Source: PFJX01 sp040751755 (GTDB lineage: Bacteria; Pseudomonadota; Gammaproteobacteria; Burkholderiales; Thiobacillaceae). From it: a DNA stretch of 64,000 nt. The DNA lies in NCBI GenBank assembly GCA_040751755.1, contig JBFMHC010000020.1:124001-188000 (forward strand), in the 5' to 3' direction. Positions within the stretch are counted from its first letter, which is position 1. Every line of letters begins with the position of its first letter. Both the position numbers and the translations under genes were made by a program. Of this stretch, positions 7,800 to 15,867 are shown one piece after another. The notes beneath the pieces are model-generated. The model saw nothing but the letters and a program-made list of their open reading frames with translations, ran no database searches and was not told where the DNA came from.

Positions 7800-8612
7800 A
7801 TGGCTTCCAATATCGCATTGACCGCCTCCATGCGGCAGAACGTGGTCAGCCTGCAACTGACCGAGACCCTCATCAACCGTACCCAGGATCGTCTGGCGTC
7901 GGGCAAGAAGGTCAACTCTGCCCTGGATAATCCGACCAACTTCTTCGCCGCCGCTGCCCACAACCAGCGTGCCAGTGACCTGCTCGGGCGCAAGGACCTG
8001 ATGGGTGAGGCGATCCAGACCATCAAGGCGGCGGATACCGGCATCTCCGGCATCAAGACCCTGCTGGAATCCGCCAAGGGTCTCGTCGAAGCGGCGCGTT
8101 CGGCGACCACTGCCGACCGTTCCGCCCTGGGTACCCAGTTCAGCCAGATCCTGCTCAAGATCAACGACCTGATCGAAGACGCGGATTACAAGGGCACCAA
8201 CTATCTGGAGGCGGGTTCCCTGACCGTGCTGTTCAACGAGGATGGTTCCAATGCGCTGACCGTGACCGGCTTCACCGCCAACGTCGGTTCCCTGGGCGTG
8301 ACCTCCTCCGGCTCTTCCATCTCCGCCGGTGGCACCAACCTGGATACCGCGGCCTCGCAGATCCAGGTGGCCATCACCACCCTGAACACGCAGGCCTCCA
8401 TCCTGTCCAGCAACCTCTCCATCATCTCTGCGCGTCAGGAATTCACCACCAGCCTGACCAACGTGCTGAAGGAAGGCGCGGACAAGCTGACCCTGGCGGA
8501 CATGAACGAGGAAAGTGCCAACATGCTGGCCCTGCAGACCCGGCAGAACCTCGGTACCACCTCCCTGAGCCTGGCCTCGCAGGCGGCGCAGTCGATCCTG
8601 CGTCTGTTCTAA
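7800..8612 (+). CDS. flagellin 2 (short, alphaproteobacterial type)
   Basis: 270 aa from ATG 7800, with AAAGGAG at 7787-7793 ideally placed. Same architecture as flagellin 1: N-terminal D0/D1 helices (ALTASMRQNVVSLQ, SGKKVNSALDNPTNFF), a short centre with the Ser-rich SLGVTSSGSSIS, and a C-terminal D0 helix ending L-R-L-F. The two proteins are about 92% identical by hand alignment. Differences concentrate in the centre and in a patch near FTTSLTNV. Having separate sigma-54 and sigma-28 promoters suggests different timing, abundance or filament position for the two subunits. It heads the transcription unit that leads to flbT and flaF copy 2. Confidence 0.94.
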   Translation: MASNIALTASMRQNVVSLQLTETLINRTQDRLASGKKVNSALDNPTNFFAAAAHNQRASDLLGRKDLMGEAIQTIKAADTGISGIKTLLESAKGLVEAARSATTADRSALGTQFSQILLKINDLIEDADYKGTNYLEAGSLTVLFNEDGSNALTVTGFTANVGSLGVTSSGSSISAGGTNLDTAASQIQVAITTLNTQASILSSNLSIISARQEFTTSLTNVLKEGADKLTLADMNEESANMLALQTRQNLGTTSLSLASQAAQSILRLF

Positions 8613-8638
8613 GAGCGGGCTTGAGACCGTGAAACGGT

Positions 8639-8669
8639 GGCTGGTCATACTTGTATGGCCAGCCATTTT
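8639..8669 (+). terminator. hairpin after flagellin 2, probable terminator or attenuator
   Basis: A 12-bp stem with one G-T wobble (GGCTGGTCATAC 8639-8650, GTATGGCCAGCC 8653-8664) is followed by only four T residues. The weak T tract suggests partial readthrough into the genes at 8707 onward, which show no promoter of their own. Confidence 0.7.
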
Positions 8670-8706
8670 CCCTTTGATGGGGGAGATACGGTAGGAGGTT
8701 GAAAAC

Positions 8707-9378
8707 ATGAAAACCATCGAAGCGACATCAGCGCTCACGCAGGGCATCGCCCCCGTGACCGCCGATTACCGCAGGTCGGCCATACGCGATGCCGCCGCCG
8801 AGGTGGGTGGATCGGATATCCCGGAGGCCGTGCGGCAGACTGGCAAGGTCAGCGACGCCGTCGGGCAGCCGCGCCAGTTCGGCGTGCTGAATGCCGGCAA
8901 GGAGGCGATGAACGAGACCGCGGCTGAGGTGCGCGCCTTGGGCGAGGCCAGGCAGCTGGTCGCGCGCGCGTCGGAACAACTCGATCGCGTGGTGAAGAGC
9001 TTTCCGCCCTTCCCGCCGGGCAGCATCGAGCGCGAGCAGTATCTCAACAGCGTCGTCGGTATCCGCAACATCATCGAGAAGCTCACGATCCCGCGCGAGC
9101 CGCGAGCCCAGCTCGATGAGGCGCTGGGCCAGCAGGCGCTGGTGAACGGCGACGCCACGGACGAACAATTGAAGGCCGGCCAGACCGGCCTGATCAACGC
9201 CGATCTGGTGCTGGCCAACATGCAGGCAGGCGTCGGCAGGAAACTCGCAGCGGACGGCGACACGCGCGGCGACGAGACCTTCTACGCGGCGGAGAGCAAG
9301 CGCATCGGCGCGGAGCTGGCGCGACAGAGCTCCGGGATCTCCCGTTCCAGCGAGGCGATGCTCGCCCTGATGGGGTGA
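8707..9378 (+). CDS. uncharacterised protein of the flagellin locus
   Basis: 223 aa from ATG 8707, with AGGAGG at about 8693-8698. No family was recognised. It has no signal peptide or membrane segment. The protein is mostly charged and helical, with a distinctive centre FPPFPPGSIEREQYLN (about 99-114) followed by a predicted helix. It lies between flagellin 2 and flbT and ends only 20 bases before the FlbT start, so it is very probably co-expressed with them. It could be a filament-associated, chaperone or regulatory protein, but nothing in the sequence fixes which. Confidence 0.7.
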   Translation: MKTIEATSALTQGIAPVTADYRRSAIRDAAAEVGGSDIPEAVRQTGKVSDAVGQPRQFGVLNAGKEAMNETAAEVRALGEARQLVARASEQLDRVVKSFPPFPPGSIEREQYLNSVVGIRNIIEKLTIPREPRAQLDEALGQQALVNGDATDEQLKAGQTGLINADLVLANMQAGVGRKLAADGDTRGDETFYAAESKRIGAELARQSSGISRSSEAMLALMG

Positions 9379-9398
9379 CATGCGGTGGTGCGATCGAC

Positions 9399-9788
9399 AT
9401 GGCATTGAGCCTTACACTGAAGCCCAGGGAAAAGATCTTCATCGGCGGCGCGGTCGTGCAAAATGGCCAGGCCAAGGCCGAGCTGACCATCCTCAACGAC
9501 GTGCCCATCCTGCGCCACAAGGAGATCCTGCACGAGCAGGATGCCGACACCCCCTGCCGCCGCATCTACCTAGCGGTGCAGCAGATGTACATGGACGCGG
9601 ACAACCGCGCGGGGTACTACAAGCTCTTGCAGGAATTGATGCAGGATGTGGCCGAGGCCGCGCCGAGCACGGTCTCCAGGCTGCAGGAAATCGGTGAATC
9701 GGTGTCGGGTGGTCAGTACTACCTGGCACTCAAGCAGGTCAAGCAGTTGATCAATTACGAAACGGAGCTTCTGAAAAATGCCAGGTAG
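9399..9788 (+). CDS. flbT: FlbT family flagellin mRNA regulator
   Basis: 129 aa. Start ATG 9399 was chosen because FlbT proteins begin M-x-L-x-L-x-L-K-P; a GTG at 9375 would add eight untypical residues. Family features are LTLKPREKIFIGGAVVQNG, PILRHKEIL and RRIYLAVQQMYMD, with a helical C-terminus ending at ALKQVKQLINYETELLK. In Caulobacter FlbT binds the 5' leader of flagellin mRNA and destabilises it when export is blocked. The gene overlaps flaF copy 2 by 11 bases. FlbT and FlaF usually have opposing effects on flagellin synthesis, so the pair fits a feedback circuit for the two upstream flagellins. It is mostly reported from Alphaproteobacteria. Confidence 0.9.
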   Translation: MALSLTLKPREKIFIGGAVVQNGQAKAELTILNDVPILRHKEILHEQDADTPCRRIYLAVQQMYMDADNRAGYYKLLQELMQDVAEAAPSTVSRLQEIGESVSGGQYYLALKQVKQLINYETELLKNAR

Positions 9789-10179
9789 AGCGATCGATGC
9801 ATACAAGAGCGTGCAGCAGGAGACCATGGACGGTCGCGAACTCGAGTCGTCCCTGCTCTCGAAGGCGGCGGCCCTGCTGAGCCAGTGCCAGGAGTCGTGG
9901 AACGACGAAGGCCTGAACGAACGCCTGGATACCGCATTGCGCTTCAATCAACGCCTGTGGACCTTCTTCCAGTCGGAGCTGCTGGAAGAGAGCAACCCGC
10001 TGCCGCAGGCGGTGCGGCAGAACCTACTCAGCCTGTCCGCCTTCGTCGACAAGCGCACCTTCGAGGTGATGGCCTACCCGGCGCCGGAAAAACTCAACGT
10101 CCTGATCAACATAAACAGGCAGATCGCCGCCGGCCTAGCGCCGGCACGTCCCGCCGCGCCGGAGGGCGAGGCGCCGTGA
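9778..10179 (+). CDS. flaF: FlaF family flagellin export/assembly protein (copy 2)
   Basis: 133 aa from ATG 9778, inside the end of flbT, with GGAG about 10 bases upstream. It shows the FlaF signature in full: AIDAYKSVQQ at the N-terminus (closer to classical FlaF than copy 1), GRELESSLL, RLDTALRFNQRLWTFFQ, NPLPQAVRQNLLSLS, FVDKRTFEV and LININ. The C-terminal tail is Ala/Pro-rich. The pairing flbT-flaF is the usual alphaproteobacterial arrangement. Two FlaF copies together with two flagellins suggest either dedicated partners or dosage; the divergence between the FlaF copies is much larger than between the flagellins. Confidence 0.9.
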   Translation: MPGRAIDAYKSVQQETMDGRELESSLLSKAAALLSQCQESWNDEGLNERLDTALRFNQRLWTFFQSELLEESNPLPQAVRQNLLSLSAFVDKRTFEVMAYPAPEKLNVLININRQIAAGLAPARPAAPEGEAP

Positions 10180-10213
10180 GCGCCCGCGGGCGCGGCATTC
10201 GACACTGACGCGG

Positions 10214-10566
10214 ATGCTGGAGCAGATCACCTTCACCGGACGGGAACTCCTGATCGCGGTGATCCTCGCGAGCCTCGTCTATCTCGTCGAGACCCTGGTC
10301 TTCTCGCGTCGCAGGTCCAGACCGGACGCCCGCATCGAGGGGCGGCTCGCCGACCTGGAGAAACGGCTCGCGGACCTCGGCAAGCGCCTGGAACACCTGG
10401 AAGAGCGCCCCCCGCTGGCAGCGCGCTGGACGGACAGTCGTCGATCCATGCCGAGGCCATGCGCCTTGCGCGCGAGGGCATGTCGCCGCAGGACATGGCC
10501 GCGCAGCTCGGCATCTCGCGCAGCGAGGCAGAACTCATCGTCGCGCTCCATCAGGTGAAGTCATGA
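10214..10566 (+). pseudogene. DUF2802-type membrane-anchored protein, split by a frameshift
   Basis: From ATG 10214 the frame encodes one membrane helix (about 12-30, LLIAVILASLVYLVETLVF), a basic stretch and a coiled coil (EGRLADLEKRLADLGKRLEHLEER). Sense then breaks at the C6 run 10408-10413. Reading on in the -1 frame gives IHAEAMRLAREGMSPQDMAA and then LGISRSEAELIVALHQ, stopping at TGA 10564. This is a typical DUF2802 end. One extra C would restore a continuous protein of about 117 aa. DUF2802 genes often lie near flagellar genes. The break may be a sequencing error, a real mutation or slippage (C-CCC-CCG also fits a -1 slippery heptamer). Confidence 0.65.
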
Positions 10567-10618
10567 CGCCGGCTGGCAGGCCATGCATGCCGGACTTGGA
10601 ACCCTTCCGATCCTCCCC

Positions 10619-12101
10619 ATGAACCTCTCCGCCCTGCCCGAATTGCTGCTCGCCTGGGTCAAGACCCAGGGCGCGGCGATGCTGCAGGGGGGGCAAGCCG
10701 GAACAGGCCTCGCCGTTCAAGGTCGGCGAACAGTACGAAGGCAAGGTGCTGGACAACCTGCCGAACGGGCGCCACCTCGTGCAGGTGGCCGGACAGAAGC
10801 TGGATATGGGCCTGCCGCAAAGCACCCGGGCGGGCGACAGCGTGCGCCTCACCTTCATGAACGCCGGTCCGCGCCCGACCTTTCTGCTCGACCAGAGCCC
10901 CGCCACCGCCGGGCAGCAGGTGCGCATCTCGAATACCGCGCAGCAGGTGAATGCCCTGATGCGCTTCGCCAGCGGCGCGCAGCCCGCGGCCCCGCAGCCC
11001 GCGGCCCCGCAGCCCGCGCCGCAAGCCGCCACGCAGGCTGCCGTGCAGGCGGCGGTGCCGGGAGCGGCCGCATCGACACCCCAGGCCACCGCCGCATACG
11101 AGGCCGCGGCACGGATCGCGACACCGCCGCGAAGCACGCCTTCCGCCGCACCCGGCATCGCCGCGGCGCAGGTGTCCGCGCCCGCCGCGGCGCGGGGGAT
11201 GCCGGCAGCAGCGCAGACGGGGGGCACGGTGCCGCCCCAGGCCGCGGTGCAGTCCGCCCAGACTGCCCAGACTGCCCAGGCTGCCCAGACTGCGGCGCCG
11301 GCCAGGGGTACGGCGGCCGTGGCGGCCGGTCTGGCCGCCCAGGCAGGCGTATCCGCCGCCGCCGGCACGCGCCCCGTTGTCGCCAACGTGGTCATGCTGC
11401 AGGCGGCGCAGCCGTCGCCTCTGGGCATGCCGACCGCGGTGGCCAGCGCCACCACGGGCCTGCTCGGCCAGGCCGTGGACGGCCTGCGCGCGGCGGTGCC
11501 GGCCAGCACCACCCTGCAGCCGACGGTGGTGGCCGATGTCGCCGAGCCGTCGTCCGATCTGGTGCCCACCCGCCTCGCGCAGACCTTGCGCGAGAGCGGG
11601 TTGTTCTACGAGGCGCACCAGGCGCGCTGGGTCAAGGGCAACTACCCGTTCGAGGCCCTGCTCAGCGAGCCCCAGGCGCGCCTGGGGCGGGGCGGCATGC
11701 CCATGAGCGGGCTCGCCGAGCTGGGAGGCATGCCCGAGGAGGCCGCGCGCCTGGCCGGCCGCCAGCTGCACATGCTGGAAGGCGGGCCCTTCCTCTGGCA
11801 GGGCTTCGCCTGGCCGGGCCAATGGATGGAGTGGCTGGTCGAGGAACGCCAGGGGTGGCAGGGCCAGGGGGAGGAGGGCGAGGCGGCGGACCATTGGAGC
11901 ACCGAGCTGCGCCTCACCCTGCCGCGCATGGGGACGGTCCATGCCCAGCTCTCCCTGCGCGGCCATGAGGTCGCCCTGCGCCTGCATGCCAGCGAACCAG
12001 GGACCATTGAGATCCTGCGTGCCGCCCTGCCGGACCTGCAGCAGGGCCTGCAGGGCGCAGGCCTGAAGCCGGCCGGCCTGCTCGTGGAGGCGGCGCCGTG
12101 A
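10619..12101 (+). CDS. fliK: FliK flagellar hook-length control protein, frameshifted near the N-terminus
   Basis: The natural start is ATG 10619 (MNLSALPELLLAWVK). The frame breaks in the G7 run 10687-10693; with six Gs it would continue as KPEQASPFKVGEQYEG into the long open frame that ends at TGA 12099-12101. The intact part from 10746 is 451 aa. It has an N-terminal domain, a long Ala/Pro/Gln-rich linker (about 11000-11400) with tandem repeats, and a C-terminal Flg_hook domain (LRLTLPRMGTVHAQLSLRGH and LQGAGLKPAGLLVEA). FliK measures hook length and switches export specificity through FlhB, which fits the FlhB-like gene that follows with a 4-base overlap. As read, no full-length product is made. 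Confidence 0.8.
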
Positions 12102-12388
12102 GCGCCCGTGACGGTACCGCCGATGAGAAGCGCCAGGAGGCGGTGGCGCTGCGCTATGCCAGCGAGGACGGCGCGCCGCGGGTGGTGGCCAAGGGACGCG
12201 GCCTGCTGGCGGAGGAGATCATCGAGCGGGCGAAGGCGGCGGGGGTGTTCGTGCACGAGTCGCCCGAGCTGGTGGCCCTGCTCATGCAGGTGGACCTGGA
12301 CGAACGCATTCCGCCCGAGCTCTACGTGGCGGTGGCGGAACTGCTGGCCTGGCTGTACCGCCTCGAACAGGAGGCCGGGCAGGCCTAG
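12098..12388 (+). CDS. FlhB C-terminal-domain-like protein (FhlB/YlqH type)
   Basis: 96 aa from GTG 12098, overlapping the fliK stop (GTGA). The sequence matches the cytoplasmic domain of FlhB/YscU without the membrane part: AVALRYASEDGAPRVVAKGRG, EIIERAKAAGVFVHESPELVALL and DLDERIPPELYVAVAELLAWLY. It lacks the autocleavage N-P-T-H of true FlhB; the strand is A-V-A-L-R-Y instead. Such stand-alone FlhB-C paralogues next to fliK are common in proteobacteria and can partly replace the FlhB C-terminus in export specificity switching. It ends 6 bases before the convergent glnD gene. Confidence 0.85.
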   Translation: MSARDGTADEKRQEAVALRYASEDGAPRVVAKGRGLLAEEIIERAKAAGVFVHESPELVALLMQVDLDERIPPELYVAVAELLAWLYRLEQEAGQA

Positions 12389-12394
12389 GCGGCC

Positions 12395-14956
12395 TCAGAG
12401 CTTCAGGATCTCCAGCAGGGACTGCTCCAGGGCCAGGCGCTTGCCGGGCTGCCCCAGCGCCTCTCCGCGCAGCACGAAGACGTCCTCGGCCCGGTTGCCC
12501 AGGGTGGCGATGCGCGCGCTGGCGACGCTCACGCCCTGCTGGTACAGGAGCCGTGCGACGCTGGCGAGCAGGCCGGGACGGTCGCCGGCGGTGAAGGACA
12601 GGAGATGGCTGCCGTCCTGCTCGCTTGCCACCAGATTGACGCTGGGCGCGAGGGGGAAGGTCTTGAGCTGGCGCGGCAGACGCCCGGTGGGCAGCGGCGC
12701 GTCGCGATCCGGCTGCGCCAGTTCCTGCGTCAGCTCGTGCTCGATGTAGTTGAGGATGTCGCGATAGGCGATGCGGCGCTGCTCGAGGTCCACCGCGTAG
12801 AAGGTATCGAGGGCGTTGCCGTCGCGCGTGGTGTGCACACGCGCGGAGAGGATGGAATAGCCCATGCGCGCGAAGAAGGCGCAGATACGGGCGAACAGGG
12901 CCTCGCGGTCGGTGGCGAACACCAGCACCTCAACGCCTTCGCCCACTGGCGCGAGGCGCGCCCGCACGATCGGATCCTGGCGCCCCAGCAGGGGTAGCAG
13001 CCGGCGGGTCTGCCAGGCGATGTCGCGGCAGTCCTGGCGCATGAAATAGACATCGTCGAGGCGCCTCCACAGGGCCTCTTCCGCGCCGTGCATGAAGCCG
13101 TAGAGACGCAGTTGCGCACGCGCGCCCTCCTTCTTTTCCTCGACGCTGTCCGGCTCCGCCTTGCCCTGCTCCAGAACGCGCCGCGCCGCGAGATACAGCT
13201 CCTGGGTCAGCTTGTCCTTCCAGGCGTTCCAGACCTTGGGGCTGGTGCCACGGATGTCGGCCACGGTGAGCAGGTAGAGGGCGGTGAGGCGGCGCACGTC
13301 GCCACAGCGCGCGGCGAAGGCGGCGATCACCTCGGGGTCGGAGAGGTCCTGCTTCTGCGCGGTCTGCGACAGCGTCAGGTGCTCCGCCACCAGCCAGGCG
13401 ACGAACCCGGCGTCCTCGCGTGGCAGGCCCTGGGCACGACAGAAGCGGCGCGCGTCCACCGCACCGAGGCTGGAGTGGTCGCCGCCGCGGCCCTTGGCGA
13501 TGTCGTGGAACAGGGCGGCGAGGATCAAGAGGTCCTGGCGCTCGCAGTCCGCCATCAGGCGATGCGCGAGGGGGAACTCGTGCGCGTATTCGTTCATGGC
13601 CAGGCGGCGCAGGTTGCGCACCACCATGAGGATGTGCTCGTCCACCGGGTAGATGTGGAAGTGGTCGTGCTGCATCTGCCCGGTGATACGGCCGAACAGC
13701 GGCAGATAGCGGCCGAGCAGGCCCAGGCGGTGCATCAGGCGCAGCGACTGGGTGACGCCGCGCGGCGACTTCAGCAGGTCGAGGAAGCGTTGCCGGTTGG
13801 CGGGCGACTTGCGGAACGCCGCGTCGATGTGCCGGCCCGCGCGCCACAACCCGCGCAGCAGGCGCGGCGTGCAGCCGTGCAGGTCGCGTTCCCGCGCCAG
13901 CACCAGGAAGGTCTCGAGGATGAGGTCCGGCCGCCGCTCCAGGAGGTCCTCCTCGGCGTCCAGGAGCGCGCCTACGGCGCGGAAGTCACCGGTGCCCGGC
14001 AGGGGACGCGGCGCCTCGCCCGGCAGCAGGCGGTTGCGCAGGGCGCCCAGCACCAGTTCGTTGATCAGCCGGATCTGCCGCGCGGCGCGGTAGTAGCGCT
14101 GCATCAGCCGTTCCGAGGCGCGGCGCGGCGGCGAAGGCGAGATCCCCATGCCGGCCGCCACGGTCTCCTGGAACTCGAACTGCAGTCGGTCCTCGCGCCG
14201 GTTCGCGGCGAGGTGCAGGCGGATGCGCAGGTGCGAGATGAAGGCGAGGGCGGCGCCCAGGGAGCGGGCCTCGTCGGCGCGCAGCAGGCCGGCGCGCGCG
14301 AGGTCGGGCAGGCGGTCGCCGACGCCCGCCGCCTGGGCCACCCACAACAGGGTGTGCAGGTCGCGCAGGCCGCCGGGGCTTTCCTTCAGGTTGGGCTCGA
14401 GCAGCATGGCCACGTCGGCATGGCGGCCATGGCGGACCTTCTGCTCGAGGAACTTGGCGTTGAAGAAGGCGGCGGCGTCGAGCTGGGCGCGCTGCGCGGC
14501 GACCATGCGCTGGAACAGGGGCTTGCTGCCGGCGAGCAGGCGCGCCTCCAGCAGATTGGTCTGCACCGTGATGTCCTTGGCCGCCTCCTCGCCGCACTCG
14601 GCGAGGGTGCGCACGCTGTGGCCGATCGGCAGGCCGACGTCCCAGAACAGGGCAACCAGGGGCTCCAGGCGGCTGGCCTCCGCCTCCGGCAGGTCGTCGT
14701 CGAGCAGCAGCAGCAGGTCGACGTCGGACTGCGGGTAGAGCTCGCCGCGTCCGTAACCGCCCACGGCGATCAGCGCGGCGTTTTCCGGCAGGTCGTGCGC
14801 CGCCCAGATCTCCGCGAGGACGTCGTCGGCGAGCCGCGCCAGGCCCTGCAGCAGGCGCGGCGCGTGCGGCCGCGCGAGATAGTCCCGGACCAGCCGCGCG
14901 CGTTCCGTCTGGATGTGGCCGCGCCAGCCCGCGATGCGGGCCATGTCCGGATTCAT
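12395..14956 (-). CDS. glnD: [protein-PII] uridylyltransferase / uridylyl-removing enzyme
   Basis: 853 aa, bifunctional sensor of glutamine that uridylylates and de-uridylylates PII proteins to set nitrogen metabolism. Start ATG 14956 (MNPDMARIAGWRG) overlaps the map stop by 4 bases; the frame extends further but without GlnD-like sequence. Domains in order: nucleotidyltransferase with GGYGRGELYPQSDVDLLLL (about 66-84); a helical GlnD-specific region; an HD hydrolase domain with LAALFHDIAKGRGGDHS; and two C-terminal ACT domains (for example LLSFTAGDRPGLLASVARL) that bind glutamine. Length is typical. It is probably co-transcribed with map. Confidence 0.95.
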   Translation of the reverse strand: MNPDMARIAGWRGHIQTERARLVRDYLARPHAPRLLQGLARLADDVLAEIWAAHDLPENAALIAVGGYGRGELYPQSDVDLLLLLDDDLPEAEASRLEPLVALFWDVGLPIGHSVRTLAECGEEAAKDITVQTNLLEARLLAGSKPLFQRMVAAQRAQLDAAAFFNAKFLEQKVRHGRHADVAMLLEPNLKESPGGLRDLHTLLWVAQAAGVGDRLPDLARAGLLRADEARSLGAALAFISHLRIRLHLAANRREDRLQFEFQETVAAGMGISPSPPRRASERLMQRYYRAARQIRLINELVLGALRNRLLPGEAPRPLPGTGDFRAVGALLDAEEDLLERRPDLILETFLVLARERDLHGCTPRLLRGLWRAGRHIDAAFRKSPANRQRFLDLLKSPRGVTQSLRLMHRLGLLGRYLPLFGRITGQMQHDHFHIYPVDEHILMVVRNLRRLAMNEYAHEFPLAHRLMADCERQDLLILAALFHDIAKGRGGDHSSLGAVDARRFCRAQGLPREDAGFVAWLVAEHLTLSQTAQKQDLSDPEVIAAFAARCGDVRRLTALYLLTVADIRGTSPKVWNAWKDKLTQELYLAARRVLEQGKAEPDSVEEKKEGARAQLRLYGFMHGAEEALWRRLDDVYFMRQDCRDIAWQTRRLLPLLGRQDPIVRARLAPVGEGVEVLVFATDREALFARICAFFARMGYSILSARVHTTRDGNALDTFYAVDLEQRRIAYRDILNYIEHELTQELAQPDRDAPLPTGRLPRQLKTFPLAPSVNLVASEQDGSHLLSFTAGDRPGLLASVARLLYQQGVSVASARIATLGNRAEDVFVLRGEALGQPGKRLALEQSLLEILKL

Positions 14957-15759
14957 GCGGCCTGGATGAAGGCCGGTGGAGGCGGGGAGCCGGCGGACAG
15001 CGTCAGCACCTCGTAGCCCTCGGCGGTGACCAGCACCGTGTGCTCCCATTGCGCGGACAGGCTGTGGTCCTTGGTGACGACGGTCCAGCCGTCGCCGAGC
15101 ACGCGGATGTCCTTGCGGCCGGCGTTGATCATGGGTTCGATGGTGAAGATCATGCCCGCTTCAAGCGTGGGCCCGGTGCCGGGCTTGCCGTAGTGCACCA
15201 CCTGCGGGTCCTCGTGGAAGCTGGCGCCGATGCCGTGGCCGCAGAATTCGCGCACCACGGAGTAGCCGTTGCCCTCGGCATGGCGCTGGATCGCCGCGCC
15301 GATGTCGCCGAGGCGCGCGCCGGCCTTCACCACGGCGATGCCCTTCCACATGCATTCGTAGGTGATCTCGGTCAATCGCTTGGCCTGGATCGACGGCTCG
15401 CCGACGTAGAACATGCGGGAGGTGTCGCCATGCCAGCCGTCCTTGATCACGGTGATGTCCAGGTTCACCACATCGCCTGCCTTGAGAACCTTGTCGCCGG
15501 GCACGCCGTGGCAGACCTGGTGGTTGACCGAGGCGCAGATCGACTTGGGATAGGGCTTGTGGCCGTTGGGTGCGTAGTTGAGCGGCGCGGGGACGCAGCC
15601 CTGCACCTCCACCATGTAGTCGTGGCAGAGCTTGTCGAGCTCGCCGGTGGTGGCGCCGGGTTTCACGAAGGGGGTGATGTAGTCCAGGACCTCGCTGGCG
15701 AGCCGGCCGGCCACGCGCATCTTGTCTATCTGTTCGGGGGTCTTGATGGAAATGGACAT
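14953..15759 (-). CDS. map: methionine aminopeptidase type I
   Basis: 268 aa cytosolic metalloprotease that removes the initiator Met from nascent proteins. Start ATG 15759 (MSISIKTPEQIDKMRVAG) is canonical. Metal ligands and active-site motifs are visible: NHQVCHGVPGD, DVVNLDITVIKDGWHGDTS (two Asp), CGHGIGASFHEDP (His) and GMIFTIEPM (Glu). The C-terminus has a short extra Pro-rich tail (SPPPPAFIQ). In many betaproteobacteria map precedes glnD and follows rpsB on the other strand; here the upstream neighbour is a divergent SprA-related gene instead. Confidence 0.95.
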   Translation of the reverse strand: MSISIKTPEQIDKMRVAGRLASEVLDYITPFVKPGATTGELDKLCHDYMVEVQGCVPAPLNYAPNGHKPYPKSICASVNHQVCHGVPGDKVLKAGDVVNLDITVIKDGWHGDTSRMFYVGEPSIQAKRLTEITYECMWKGIAVVKAGARLGDIGAAIQRHAEGNGYSVVREFCGHGIGASFHEDPQVVHYGKPGTGPTLEAGMIFTIEPMINAGRKDIRVLGDGWTVVTKDHSLSAQWEHTVLVTAEGYEVLTLSAGSPPPPAFIQAA

Positions 15760-15819
15760 GGCGGGACGTGCGGCAAAAGGCGATCAGGATAGGGACGGGG
15801 TGGGGGAAAGTAAAGTTGA

Positions 15820-15849
15820 GTGAAATGGTAGGGATGCGCTTCCTATAAT
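15820..15849 (+). promoter_or_regulatory. possible sigma-70 promoter for the SprA-related gene
   Basis: A perfect TATAAT at 15844-15849 has GTGAAA (15820-15825, 4 of 6 matches to TTGACA) 18 bases upstream. The region is the AT-richest part of the map/SprA-related intergenic space. The start site would be near 15856, so the leader to ATG 15868 or 15883 is short. Confidence 0.5.
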
Positions 15850-15867
15850 CTCCGGCATGGCAGGCGA

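Noticed and set aside
10619..10700. Starting FliK at GTG 10746 as a complete shorter protein
   Set aside because: The frame just upstream continues as FliK-like sequence (KPEQASPFKVGEQYEG) and joins the natural start once the G run is corrected, so the shorter form looks artificial.
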